From Paramicrosporidium saccamoebae (lineage: Eukaryota; Rozellomycota), in the NCBI GenBank assembly GCA_002794465.1, contig MTSL01000150.1:62001-126000 (forward strand): a DNA stretch of 64,000 bases. The letters run 5' to 3'. Below the pieces are notes generated by a model. The model had not been told where the DNA came from. It saw only the letters and a program-made list of their open reading frames with translations, and did not search any database. Shown here one piece after another: positions 10,439 to 20,094 of the stretch. The first letter of the stretch is position 1, and each line of letters opens with the position of its first letter. Position numbers and translations under genes: made by a program.

Positions 10439-12097
10439 TTAGAATCTTCTAAATATGCCATCAGATGCGTAGAAGTAATCGGCCAGGCTCTTAAAGTGCA
10501 CGAATGAAAGCTTTGTAAGACCAACAGGGACAGTTTTTCCATGCTTTGTGTAAACTTCCTGCATCAAAGTTAAATGTTGTTGCGCCTGAGAGTGATCCGA
10601 CCACCAAAACTCCATGATGAAAGATCCAATAGCATCATCCCAGTTACCCGTAATTAAAAATTTATACTGGACTGCCTTGAATATCAAAGTCATATACTCT
10701 CCGTTTGGATCCACAATCAGTCTTCCATGCTCATCATCAATAATACCAAGTACTTGTTCTTTTTTGAGAGATTCCAGAAAGCAGTTGGCGAGATCTAGCA
10801 CTGTCTTTAAAACGACAACTAAACCACGATGACTAAAACAGCAAGACTCGTCCAGTTGTAGAGGATAGTGGTGCAATTCAATACTTTTTAGTAGGGTTGT
10901 CACGGATTCTAGGTCACACATCTCATCGCGCAACACTAGCCTCGTGCCACTTTCTGGAAATACGTGTGCAGATTGCCACCGAATATACCTGGATTCAAAA
11001 GGCTCACTGCGATAAATGTTATTGGGATAAAACCTGATGAGACTCAAAAACAAGTGTACCCACTCCCTCTTTGGCAAATCGGGGCACCGACCTAACAGCT
11101 TCCCCATGGGATGCTCCAAGATACGTCGAATAGACATTGGAGCAATTTCGTGTGGCTCAAAGTTTTGCAGTGCTCGGGTCAGCATTTTACAGATATTACT
11201 CAGCTTTGTAATTCCAAGCAGTGCATACAAGGTGTCCATATACCACATGGACGCCTCCTTTCGATCCTGCACCGTCTTTAACGCCTCAAGCAGTTCCTCT
11301 GACAAGACATGAATATCTCCGACCCGCTTAGTCGTGGCGATTGTGGCTAGCATCGATAATAGTGGGTGTCCCACTGACGCAATGCCCATCAAAATTAGAT
11401 CAGGGTTGATTGAAGTACAAGAGGTCATCAGCAAATGCCATAGTCTCAGGCTGTAGATAGATGACATGTCGTCCCTTATATATCCAGGCTGAATTTTACG
11501 GCAGAGTTCCGTGTATAGAAACCAATCCAGCTCATTATTCGTCGAATCGTGGGATATAAATTTCCATCTATGAAAGTCGGGCGATTCAAAGTAACCTGAA
11601 GGCAGATATTCATGCCAATGCTTGCCAATACTTTTCATCAAATCGAGCTCGGTGAACGTGTTATCCTGCTGCAGATCTCTCGCCCGGATTATGCCGGAAA
11701 AGCCCTGATGAAACTGTTGCTTTTCGATCTTTGCGACCACGCTGGCATAGACGTGGGATGAATAGTCGAAATTCCAGAAGACTGAATGTATATTCGAGTC
11801 GTCCTGAATGGAAACTAGTAGATTTACCACCCATTCTTCGTTGAATTCAGAAAGGGGGAGCATGGCGAATTGTGGAATGCACATGAATTTAACTAAAAGT
11901 GCCACAGATGCTGGCTCATCAGCGTTGATACTTTCTACTGCCACTTTCAACTCATCCAAGCCAATTTTCCACATAAACTCGTTTAGCGGGCCGCTAATCA
12001 GCAACATTGTAGCTGGCTTCCACCAAGCCAACGCCAAAAGGATCAAAACTAACATTGTATGTGTGGGAGGTAGTGTACAGCGAACCAGGGAATTCAA
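10439..12097 (-). CDS. Hypothetical protein, 552 aa, mostly helical
   Basis: A single open frame of 552 aa that I do not recognise. The first 35 residues include a hydrophobic stretch (MLVLILLALAWWKPATMLLI), which could be a signal anchor if the first ATG (12097) is used; a later start at the second or third Met would remove part of it. The remainder is rich in Leu, Asp and Glu and predicted by eye to be alpha-helical, without Cys clusters, low complexity or obvious repeats, which fits a HEAT/ARM-like or adaptor protein. Length, lack of interrupting stops and normal composition make it a real gene. It converges with GDE1 (stops about 100 bp apart). The spacer at its 5' end holds repeats and an assembly gap. 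Confidence 0.7.
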   Translation of the reverse strand: MNSLVRCTLPPTHTMLVLILLALAWWKPATMLLISGPLNEFMWKIGLDELKVAVESINADEPASVALLVKFMCIPQFAMLPLSEFNEEWVVNLLVSIQDDSNIHSVFWNFDYSSHVYASVVAKIEKQQFHQGFSGIIRARDLQQDNTFTELDLMKSIGKHWHEYLPSGYFESPDFHRWKFISHDSTNNELDWFLYTELCRKIQPGYIRDDMSSIYSLRLWHLLMTSCTSINPDLILMGIASVGHPLLSMLATIATTKRVGDIHVLSEELLEALKTVQDRKEASMWYMDTLYALLGITKLSNICKMLTRALQNFEPHEIAPMSIRRILEHPMGKLLGRCPDLPKREWVHLFLSLIRFYPNNIYRSEPFESRYIRWQSAHVFPESGTRLVLRDEMCDLESVTTLLKSIELHHYPLQLDESCCFSHRGLVVVLKTVLDLANCFLESLKKEQVLGIIDDEHGRLIVDPNGEYMTLIFKAVQYKFLITGNWDDAIGSFIMEFWWSDHSQAQQHLTLMQEVYTKHGKTVPVGLTKLSFVHFKSLADYFYASDGIFRRF

Positions 12098-12786
12098 TTA
12101 ATGAATCTTAACGTTCAATCTAGTTTATATTGCGAGGGTTGCGCTTGCAGTTGTAGTAGAGCCTATTTATTGGGATCATCGTTTCACTATATACTCTCTC
12201 GTAGGAGCAATAAAGACTCTTTATTAAAATTTTTGCTCCGTTATATACTTTCTCAGAGGAGCAGTAAAGGTCCTGTTAAACAGTGTCCGCATATCATTGA
12301 TAAATCCGACTCAGATAGCGGTTTCACAAGCCATTCCAATCATATTGTCGCATAGTGGGGATAATACCACGGACTTTGTCAGGCGGAAAGAGACGAGATG
12401 GGACNNNNNNNNNNNNNNNNNNNNNNNNNNNNNNNNNNNNNNNNNNNNNNNNNNNNNNNNNNNNNNNNNNNNNNNNNNNNNNNNNNNNNNNNNNNNNNNN
12501 NNNNNNNNNNNNNNNNNNNNNNNNNNNNNNNNNNNNNNNNNNNNNNNNNNNNNNNNNNNNNNNNNNNNNNNNNNNNNNNNNNNNNNNNNCTTCTCCAAAC
12601 TAGGGAACTATTCTCAAATATCCAACTAATCAGTCTTCTACGTCACAATATTAAAGACGATCGCTTAAGAAGCCACATGCCCTAATTAATTAATTCGCTC
12701 ATCAACAGATCCTTTATTGAGATTTTTGATCCATTATGTGCTCTTGCTCGCTCGCCTACACACACCCTCTGCCTATTCCATATTTA
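12098..12786. other. Gene-poor spacer with dispersed repeat copy A and an assembly gap
   Basis: No coding potential is supported. It begins with an imperfect direct repeat (gtttcactatatactctctc...aggagcaataaagactcttt and gttatatactttctcagagg...agcagtaaagg, about 12180-12270). From about 12345 a copy of the window-wide dispersed repeat runs into the N stretch at 12405-12589 and resumes to about 12660. Confidence 0.7.
12405..12589. other. Assembly gap (185 N)
   Basis: A run of N. The left edge reads gaaagagacgagatgggac, matching the start of the (GACAA)n pentamer array in repeat copy C at 43690-43770, so the gap probably hides a similar array. Confidence 0.95.
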
Positions 12787-14647
12787 TTAAATGAGGCCTT
12801 GCTCCTCCCAGGATTTATACAAGACTTTTTCTTCCTCTTCTGTCAATGGAACCTCTCTCCGCACAATTTCAGGAATCGGGATTGGAATGTATCGCTTGTC
12901 TATAACATTGACCAGTTCAGACACGAGGATCGGCAAGAGTCCACGCAAATATGGTTCTAGAAAGGAAAACTGCTCGTCACTGCTGAAATGGCGAGCAAAG
13001 TAGATTGTTGTAATGAACTCTCGATGCAAAAGTTTTACAGGAGGCGCCATTTCCACTACAAGGACCTGGTTCAGCACCTGAACAAACACTAGAATGTCGG
13101 GCAGCGAAGATGTGAGATCAGCCCTTTCCTTATTTAGGGCTAGACAAGCAAGTCGTCGACTTAGTTGGCGAAGTGTTAGTGGCTCAAATGCCACACTTGC
13201 GGGCAGAACTCGGCTGGAGACTAATCTGAAAAGCATCTGGACTAGAGCCCTCTCTATTTCCCCAAGCTATAACATGATCAGGCCACATACGATGAACTGT
13301 ACCGGTGTCTGGTATGGGTGCTTCAAAATTCTCTTTACAAATATATCATTGAGCAAATTAAGGAGTGAGCAATTAACTGAAGGAAACTGTTTGAGAAGAC
13401 TCATTCCAAGTCGACTGTCAAACACCATCATCCCGATCAATTGTAACATATCCAATAAAATTTCCAGACGATCTGGATAGAATGCACTCAGCCTCTTGAC
13501 CAAAACTCCCATATCAAGAAGATTAAATATGTGCTCCGGTAGGATCTGTGTCTCGCCGTATAGGATATGCTTGAGGATTCGCAAATGCTGGTGGACGATT
13601 GTCCCACATGCACCATCTTTCAAGTCAGCCAGAAACCGACACAGATCACAAAACAAGTCACTGGATGTCGGAAAGTCATCATTTTGCAGCAGCGATTTTG
13701 CAGATGGCGAGACTACATAGTCTGGAATGCCATTCCTGATCAAGGGTCCAACTATTGGATTCAGGCAGACGAGGAATTCAAGAATTAGAGATACGTAATA
13801 AATGATAGGATTCAAGGAATTAGACTGAAAAAAATAGTGTACCTTTTTTTCTTTTACAGCCCGGCAATACTCGTATTCAACTGCCAACATGACGTTTTTC
13901 GTAATAGTCGCAATTCTTTGCACAGAATCTCTTCGCTTAATGGATTCTTGTCGATCGTCATCAATAACATCCTCATTCGCTATTTATCAGTCTAAAAGTA
14001 TGGAGCTTACCAAAGGTGAGATCAGCAAACCCAATGGCATGGAACAGCATTTCCAGTGTAACCGCTCGGGGGGATGTGCCGTTGATCCTCAAGGTGTCAA
14101 CCGAGGTTAGTATATCGTCTACTTCACAAGAGGTCTCTTGTCGAGTAGATCTAATGACCCTTGATCTTTTCTGTGGACTCAGCAGTTCATCGAATCCTGA
14201 AGTGAAACTGCGCGATACAGAGGCCTGGTATGCATTCACTGCGGTTGGAACAGATCGTATTTCATTCTCTTTAAACTTTAGCTCTGTTTGAAGCCGCTCG
14301 ATTTCTCGTTTCCAATGCAACAGAAGCGACTGCCGTTCTTGCTCCATCGAATTCAGCTTTTCCGCATGCCTCTTGGACAATTCGTATTTTTCCGACTCAA
14401 AATGGGTAAGCTTTTGGCGAAGTAGAGCCACTTCTCCTTCTTTGACTACCTTTTCCTTTTTAATGGTTTCCAATTCTTTGGAAATCTCTTGGACCTGCCT
14501 GTCTAATTCTGTAAGCTTGGAATGCGCATGGTAGCTCTGCTCAATATTATGACTTGCATGGTTTGTCATGAATTGTGTTTCTTGCTGCTCTATCCTCTTC
14601 AGGTCTTCAGAGCTAAGGTCAAAGTCAAAGTCGGCTGTAGCCATCAT
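12787..14647 (-). CDS. ATRIP/Rad26/Ddc2-like checkpoint protein
   Basis: Three exons, complement(14011..14647), complement(13291..13979) and complement(12787..13266), with introns of 31 and 24 nt, give 601 aa in one frame. The N terminus carries an acidic motif, DFDFDLSSEDLKRIEQ (residues 6-21), resembling the ATRIP checkpoint-recruitment motif that contacts RPA. A coiled coil of about 110 residues follows (LTELDRQVQEISKELETIKKE), then a basic Ser-rich linker (SPQKRSRVIRS) and a helical C-terminal half, which is the ATRIP/Rad26 layout. ATRIP brings the kinase ATR to RPA-coated single-stranded DNA. The assignment rests on architecture and the acidic motif, not on strong identity; another coiled-coil nuclear protein is possible. 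The 24-nt second intron (13267-13290) is the shortest in the window. Confidence 0.6.
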
Positions 14648-14880
14648 GGCTGATGAAATGAATGTATTTTCTTATTTATTCGCCAGTCAGACTTTCTTCA
14701 TGTAAGCTCATCACAGTTACAGACTTTTTGACGGGCTCGCTTCAATTGGAGATTGTTGTTAACGTGAGCCCATATAAACTACAGAGTCTCCCTTCATCGC
14801 CATCTCAGCCACGAGTTTTTCCCTCATTGCAATTTTCTGACGGCGCATTACACTAAATGGATGAGATTGCGCCGGAACGC

Positions 14881-15181
14881 TTACTCTTGAATCATGCATG
14901 CTTCATAATGATGCTTCTCGTACTCGCATTTCCATGGAAGGTAGTACTCACGCCTCTGACACCTCTTTAGCTCAATTAGCCAGTGAGCACAACAGTCGCG
15001 AGATTGTAGTGGAATTTGATTGAGTGCCATTTCTTCGTCCGTAACCTTCATCACTATAGCATTTACCACACAACATATCAAGCATCATACGTGGCGCCGA
15101 GAGGTCAGCGCTTAGCAATTCCTCATTTGTCATGTCCTTTGGAAAAGTAACATTCGGAACTGAATGTCCAGCGGGAGTCAT
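14881..15181 (-). CDS. NDUFB7-like complex I accessory subunit (twin CX9C)
   Basis: Two exons, complement(15091..15181) and complement(14881..15053), with a 37-nt intron give 87 aa. The core ALNQIPLQSRDCCAHWLIEL matches the NDUFB7/B18 consensus (A.IPL..RD.CAH.LI.L). It holds the two CX9C motifs that form a disulfide-bonded helical hairpin: CAHWLIELKRC and CEYEKHHYEAC. Such proteins are imported into the intermembrane space by Mia40 and join the membrane arm of respiratory complex I. The C-terminal charged tail of animal NDUFB7 is missing. The start ATG at 15181 is the first in frame after the divergent MIR1 start at 15292. Twin-CX9C proteins can be confused with one another, but the flanking residues favour NDUFB7. 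Confidence 0.8.
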
Positions 15182-15291
15182 GCTTTCAGAGAAGCCTGGC
15201 CAATCGAAATCTGATCTCAATTTGCTAATTGCGCCGGGATACCCTCTCCTTTCAATGCCTTCCTCGTCACCAGGTACACTCCACTGACACA

Positions 15292-16281
15292 ATGGTCTCA
15301 CATGTAGCTATTTCCACCAGCAAGCCGGGAATTCCACTATTTTCACCCGAGTTCTATGCGGCGTGTTCAGTGGGTGGGGCTCTTTCCTGTGGCCTGACAC
15401 ACACTTTGGTTACTCCGCTCGACCTTGTCAAATGCCGCCGACAGGTAGGCCCTCAACTACCCCGTCATTGATGAGTGTAGGTGGACCCTAAGCTGTACAC
15501 GTCGATTGTGAACGGGTGGAGCACAATTTATCGCACCGTGGGCGCTCGCGGACTTACGGAAGGATGGGGCCCCACCTTGATCGGGTATTCCATGCAAGGT
15601 GCCTGCAAGTTTGGCTTCTATGAATACTTTAAAAAGACCTTTGCTGACATTGCAGGCCCCGAGCTTGCCAATCAATATCGCACGACTCTCTACTTGACTG
15701 CGTCCGCCTCTGCCGAAGTCATTGCCGATGTTGCTTTGTGCCCCATGGAAGCGCTAAAGGTTCGTATGCAAACATCAGTTGTTACTCCGTTTGCCACTTC
15801 TGCTACCGCTGGCTTTTCTCGAATTATCCGGGAAGAGGGAGTTGCTGGCTTGTATAAAGGACTTGCACCCCTTTGGATGCGCCAAGTTCCTTACACGATG
15901 ATGAAGTTTGCCGCCTTTGAAAAGACTGTCGAAGCGATTTATAAATATGGTCTATCCAAGCCCAAACACGAGTACAACAAGCTCGAGCAATTGGGTGTTA
16001 CCTTTGCTGCTGGCTATTGGGCTGGAATCTTTTGTGCTGTTGTTTCTCACCCCGCCGATACTGTCGTGTCCAAGTTGAACAATATCAGCAGAGCTCCGGG
16101 CGAGGGAACTGGAGCTGTTATTGGAAGGATTTTAAGCGATCTTGGTTTCAAGGGCGTGTGGCGCGGGCTTGGAGCTCGTATCGTAATGATCGGCACCTTG
16201 ACGGCCCTTCAATGGTTCATTTACGATACTTTCAAGGTTTACGCGGGCCTCCCTACATCTGGTGCAGTTGAGAAGCGTTGA
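15292..16281 (+). CDS. MIR1: Mitochondrial phosphate carrier
   Basis: Exons 15292..15444 and 15481..16281 (36-nt intron) give 317 aa. Three mitochondrial-carrier repeats are visible, with signatures [20 protein letters not shown] and PADTVVSKL, the last being the phosphate-carrier variant of PxDxxxxK. Family-specific strings include [30 protein letters not shown] and [14 protein letters not shown]. The protein imports phosphate with protons across the inner membrane to supply ATP synthase, and so works with the ATP synthase gamma gene 700 bp downstream. The start ATG lies 110 bp from the divergent NDUFB7-like start, so the two respiratory genes may share a bidirectional promoter (inference). 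The identification is secure. Confidence 0.95.
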
Positions 16282-16627
16282 ATAATTAAAGTCATTTAAT
16301 AAATGATTCGAAATGTGAATGTTATGGAGCTGGTATGTTATAAAACAAGTGGCACCCGTGGTTCATTGACGGCTCCAACCTGGTGTGTTGAACGCGGCTA
16401 TATTAGTCATAAGCGGATACGGTCTCGCAATACCACTTTTTCGATAATATATATAAATGAGTCGAGCAACTCTAAAATTGACCAAACGCACCTTGTGATC
16501 TATCAATATGGCGTGTCAAAAACTCTACAAGACACCTTACGGCCCATTCGAAGGGGAAACTTTAACCGACAACAGTATGGGAGTAGCAAAGAGGTTACTG
16601 ACGACATGGACCGGATATGGTCCCGAG

Positions 16628-16710
16628 CCATCAAACAACTATTAGATCTACAAGATACCTTATGAACCATCAAACAACTCTTAGATCTACAAGATACCTT
16701 ATGAGCCATC
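16628..16710. repeat. Minisatellite, 39-nt unit, about 2 copies
   Basis: The unit begins ccatcaaacaactattagat and contains ctacaagataccttatgaa; a second copy follows directly with few changes, then a truncated third that merges into the next array. Confidence 0.8.
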
Positions 16711-16876
16711 AAACAACCCTCAAATCCATCAACACACTCCCACGATCCATAGAACAACCCTCAAATCCATCAACACACTCCCACGATCCATAGAACAACT
16801 CTCAAATCTATCAACACACTCCCACGACCCATCGAACAACCCTCAAATCTATCAATACACTCCCACGATCCATCAA
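16711..16876. repeat. Minisatellite, 41-nt unit, about 4 copies
   Basis: Unit aacaaccctcaaatccatca followed by acacactcccacgatccatag, repeated about four times with a few substitutions, in the 3' spacer between the convergent phosphate carrier and ATP synthase gamma genes. The whole spacer 16282-16940 holds no supported gene. Confidence 0.85.
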
Positions 16877-16940
16877 CAGCTCCGAAATTGGTCGAGTAAG
16901 AATAATTACCATTTTATCGAGTGACTACTTCAATTTCTCT

Positions 16941-17914
16941 TCAAAGGGCTGAGGCCCCAGTGATAATATCCACGAGCTCATTGGTAATGACAGCCTGGCG
17001 AGTCCGATTATACTTCATGGTCAACGCTACGACAATGGCTTCGGCATTCTTTGTAGCATTCTCCATAGCAGTGCGCTTGGAACTCATCTCTGATGCGTGG
17101 CCTTCCACCAGAGCCCAGTACAGGCGTGATACGTAAAGATACTCCGCAAGATTGTTTACCGTCTCGGGCTCGTACTCGTAGGCTGCAAGCTTTTCCGTGC
17201 CCAGAATAGCGGCTGCACTGGGGGGCTTGGCAATCACCGGCTCAAAATTGATCGCACTGACGAACCGGTTGTAAATGATTGCAACCTGATCAAAGTCAAG
17301 CTCAGCTGCGCGGATCCCTTGCCAAATTACCAAAGCATCTAAGAAAGTGGGTATATTACGTCCGACTTGATTAAAATGCATCACAATGTTGCGACGAGCA
17401 TCGCGAGAGACTTGAGGCTTGGCCTTATCACCAAGAACAGCAATTTGGGTATGTTCGCGATCCTGGGCCGCTAGACGACGAGTGACCTTTGAGACAGAGC
17501 TATGAATGGCACCGCAAAGACCACGGTCGGAAGAGCAGGTCAAGATAAGAGCCTTTTTAGAGTTTCCATCTTTGTCCCTTGTGATGTTGATGGTTGGCTC
17601 TGTACCAAGAACATAGTCGTTTCCAGTCTCAGGAATCATTCCAAGATGATGTAGAAAGTCTATTAAAGTTGAAAAGAAACGGAAAGGGTACTTTGAGTGG
17701 TTTTTCCGTACAGGCGACCCGCTTCCATACTCTTGGAAGCCCGATTAAGCTTGGTTGAAGCAATCATTTTCATTGACTTTGTAATTTTCCCAATGTTCTT
17801 GATAGACTTTAGACGGAGCTGAACTAGATTCTGAGCGTCTTATGGTGGTTTACTATCCTTGAGGGTGGCATATGTGCGCACCGGAAGGGTCAAAGTGGCC
17901 TTACTGAGGAGCAT
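16941..17914 (-). CDS. ATP3: Mitochondrial F1-ATP synthase gamma subunit
   Basis: Exons complement(17854..17914), complement(17692..17823) and complement(16941..17659), introns of 30 and 32 nt, give 303 aa. The N terminus [20 protein letters not shown] contains a presequence ending at RTYA|TLKD; the mature protein starts with the conserved helix [22 protein letters not shown]. The central region has [19 protein letters not shown], and the C-terminal helix has the signature [29 protein letters not shown]. Gamma is the rotor shaft that couples proton flow through Fo to ATP synthesis in the alpha3beta3 head. The identification is secure, and the exon joins restore the family alignment exactly. 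Confidence 0.96.
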
Positions 17915-18008
17915 TGGGCGGAGTCGGTGGTTGGGAGTAAATGCGCAATGTCGCCACCAGGGTTCCGGATGGACCGAAATTGCCAATTGACAAACTAGAC
18001 AGTACACA

Positions 18009-18554
18009 ATGGTTATGCCGGTCGTAAAATTGGGCTATCTATTCGTCAGAACAGTGGCCAAGCCCGTCTCATCCGTCATCAAGCAACAGGCCAAGGACCA
18101 TCCCAAATTCAGAGAGGCATGTGTTCGACTGGCACAGCTGTATCACCGAATGGATGTCCGCTGGCGACGTAGATTAGCAGCAAGAGCAGGCGAGGACATT
18201 TCTGCCATTGTGCGACCGTTGGACGAACAGAAAGCCGTAGACTTGGGCGCCAGCTTTATTGGTGAAGCACTAATTTTCGGAGTTGCTGGCACTCTTCTCG
18301 TGGCCGAAGCCGCGAGAAGTAATCGGGCGGAATCTGCACGTCGAAGGCTCATAGAAGATCGTTTTGAAAAACTCTTTGAGGATGTCTTGAATTTGTCAGC
18401 AAGGCAGCAGGAACTGACTGACCAACTTGAGGCCGCTGATAAGAGAAGAGGTCAAGTACCAAAGGTTGAACCCGAGCACCAGATTCTGAGGTCGAAGCTT
18501 GAGCCCGAACAATACCATTTAAAGCCAAAGCTTGAACCAAGTATCGAAATTTGA
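18009..18554 (+). CDS. OPA3-like mitochondrial protein
   Basis: A single exon of 181 aa starting at ATG 18009. The opening VMPVVKLGYLFVRTVAKPVSSVIKQQAKDHPKFREACV follows the OPA3 pattern (LP..KL..L..+..+KP.A..IK..A..+..F+..C...AQ.YH). A hydrophobic segment (GASFIGEALIFGVAGTLLVAEAAR) matches the conserved OPA3 membrane segment, followed by a coiled coil. OPA3 sits at mitochondrial membranes and affects morphology and lipid metabolism; its biochemical activity is unsettled. The C terminus ends with a local repeat of LEPE/KLEP units (PEHQILRSKLEPEQ, then LKPKLEPS), probably from slippage. It is head-to-head with the ATP synthase gamma gene, 95 bp apart. Confidence 0.88.
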   Translation: MVMPVVKLGYLFVRTVAKPVSSVIKQQAKDHPKFREACVRLAQLYHRMDVRWRRRLAARAGEDISAIVRPLDEQKAVDLGASFIGEALIFGVAGTLLVAEAARSNRAESARRRLIEDRFEKLFEDVLNLSARQQELTDQLEAADKRRGQVPKVEPEHQILRSKLEPEQYHLKPKLEPSIEI

Positions 18555-18601
18555 GGCCGAAAATTGTTGCCATTAGGAACGGAAAATAGAAAACTTTGTA
18601 T

Positions 18602-19186
18602 TTACAAATCGAGTTCATTTAGAAACTGATCAACTTGAGCTTCAAGATGATTTCTTTTAGATACACTTGGCTCGGCACTAATAATCAGACGGTTAGTGGG
18701 ACGAACAGACTCATTGCCATCAGTTACTTTGTTAAATATTCGATAGGGAGGTAATCCAGGAACACCAGTCTCTAGTGGGTCGTCGTCAGGCAGCGGAATG
18801 TGACAATCCTCGTCGAACCATTCGGTTGTTTGAGGCTCAACAGTTTTGTCCTTGTCAAGATCTTTTTTGCGATTTAGATACTCCTCTGGGTCGAATTCAG
18901 GAAGAATCATTGAAGGCATTCCTGCCTTTTCTCTTGCCTTGTTTAGCGCAACAAACTGATCCTCCAGGTGCTTCCTTCTTAGGCGGCCCGGCCCATCCAG
19001 GCGTCCTTTCGCCTCTGTCTCCCGTAGCCGTTCAATTTCCACCAGCAGTTTGGAAGGATCTCTCCGAGCAAGAGGTGTCTTGGACAGTGCCTCTTTTCGT
19101 CCGGCCCGTTTTCGCTCAGACTGCTTTCTTTTTTGCGAACGACGATATGTCTCTACTGGATGAAGGGCCCTCTTCTCCCGTCCCAT
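18602..19186 (-). CDS. WBP11-like splicing-associated protein
   Basis: A single exon of 194 aa. The N-terminal region MGREKRALHPVETYRRSQKR and KRKQSERKRAGRKEALSKTP is Lys/Arg-rich and follows the WBP11/SNP70 N-terminal domain pattern (NP.+..RK..RKKELKKNK..R), then DPSKLLVEIERLRETEAKGRLDGPGRLRRKHLEDQF, matching the family's KDP..I..+I.KL...E..G.L....LK.K...L.. helix. A PPY sequence (LPPYRIF) near residue 148 could be a WW-domain ligand. Family proteins act in pre-mRNA splicing. The long Pro-rich half of animal WBP11 is absent. The match is on pattern rather than high identity, so moderate confidence. It is divergent from RRP42, with 30 bp between starts. Confidence 0.65.
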   Translation of the reverse strand: MGREKRALHPVETYRRSQKRKQSERKRAGRKEALSKTPLARRDPSKLLVEIERLRETEAKGRLDGPGRLRRKHLEDQFVALNKAREKAGMPSMILPEFDPEEYLNRKKDLDKDKTVEPQTTEWFDEDCHIPLPDDDPLETGVPGLPPYRIFNKVTDGNESVRPTNRLIISAEPSVSKRNHLEAQVDQFLNELDL

Positions 19187-19216
19187 TTCGCCAGGGCCTG
19201 CCGGAGACGTCCCATA

Positions 19217-20083
19217 ATGTTAATAGGCGGCGTGAATCCCACTGGTAGAGTTACTTTGTCACCTAGCGAGATGCAGTATATTGCTGGCGGCATCAAGCAA
19301 AACCTACGGGCCGATGGAAGGAGCCGCGTGGATTGGCGCGTTGCTAGTGGCGAACTGGGCCCAGTCCCTCAGGCTGCCGGGTCTGCTCGTTTCCGTCTGG
19401 GAGGGACAGACGTCATTGTCAGTGTAAAGGGAGACATTGGAAAGCCAACACTAGAAAAGCCACTAGAGGGCTCAGTTATTTGCACAGTTGATAGCTCTAC
19501 CGTATTCTCCATGAACTCTTCCCTGGGAGGCACAAACGAGGACCGTCAAATGCAGCAACGTAATGACGAGCTCACTGTCATCCTGAATGACATTCTTGTC
19601 AAATCTGGGGCCATAGATCTCGAGCTGTTTTCGCTCGTTCCGGGAAAGCACTGCTGGGTCCTTTACATTGATGTTCTTGTTTTGGATTATGATGGAAACT
19701 TAATCGACACTATTGTCATGGCTGCCAGGCTCGCCATCTCGTCTATGAGGCTGCCCAAAGTGCGCATTGAGGAAGGAGGAGAGGCTACTGAAGTAGTCTT
19801 AGCCGAAGACGTAGACTCTTCTCGCATCATTGACATCTCTCGACTGCCTGTAGCCGTCACAATAGGCAAGCTCGGAGACGGATTCCTTGTGGATCCATCT
19901 GGTGCCGAAGAAACTTGTTGTGACGCTGGCCTGATTATTGCCCTTCTTGGTGATAACGTAGTGATGATGCGTAAACTGGGGTGTGGAATGCTCGATCCAG
20001 GTCTCTTGACAGAGTACATTTCCGCTGCCCAGACCGCATCCGTTCATCTTAACACGTTATCATCCAATTGTATTTCAAAATAG
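19217..20083 (+). CDS. RRP42: Exosome complex subunit RRP42 (RNase PH fold)
   Basis: A single exon; I chose ATG 19217 (288 aa) because it leaves a clean gap from the divergent gene and starts just before the conserved helix LSPSEMQYIAGGIKQNLRADGRSRVDWR. The frame stays open upstream to 19133 without family similarity. The signatures are those of Rrp42/EXOSC7: LRADGR, GSARFRLGGTDVIVSVKGDIG, GKHCWVLYIDVLVLDYDGNLIDTIVMAA. It is one of six RNase-PH-like subunits of the eukaryotic exosome ring, a catalytically inert channel for 3'-5' RNA decay and rRNA processing. EXOSC8/RRP43 and RRP45 are close relatives, but the HCWVLYIDVLVLDYDGNL string favours RRP42. Confidence 0.9.
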   Translation: MLIGGVNPTGRVTLSPSEMQYIAGGIKQNLRADGRSRVDWRVASGELGPVPQAAGSARFRLGGTDVIVSVKGDIGKPTLEKPLEGSVICTVDSSTVFSMNSSLGGTNEDRQMQQRNDELTVILNDILVKSGAIDLELFSLVPGKHCWVLYIDVLVLDYDGNLIDTIVMAARLAISSMRLPKVRIEEGGEATEVVLAEDVDSSRIIDISRLPVAVTIGKLGDGFLVDPSGAEETCCDAGLIIALLGDNVVMMRKLGCGMLDPGLLTEYISAAQTASVHLNTLSSNCISK

Positions 20084-20094
20084 AAATTTATTTA

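Noticed and set aside
16628-16876. Possible CRISPR array
   Set aside because: Units are contiguous 39- and 41-nt tandem repeats with no unique spacers, in a eukaryotic intergenic region.
17640-17640. ATP synthase gamma starting at the Met in MIPETGNDY
   Set aside because: That start would remove the essential N-terminal helix; upstream exons at 17692-17823 and 17854-17914 supply it together with the presequence.
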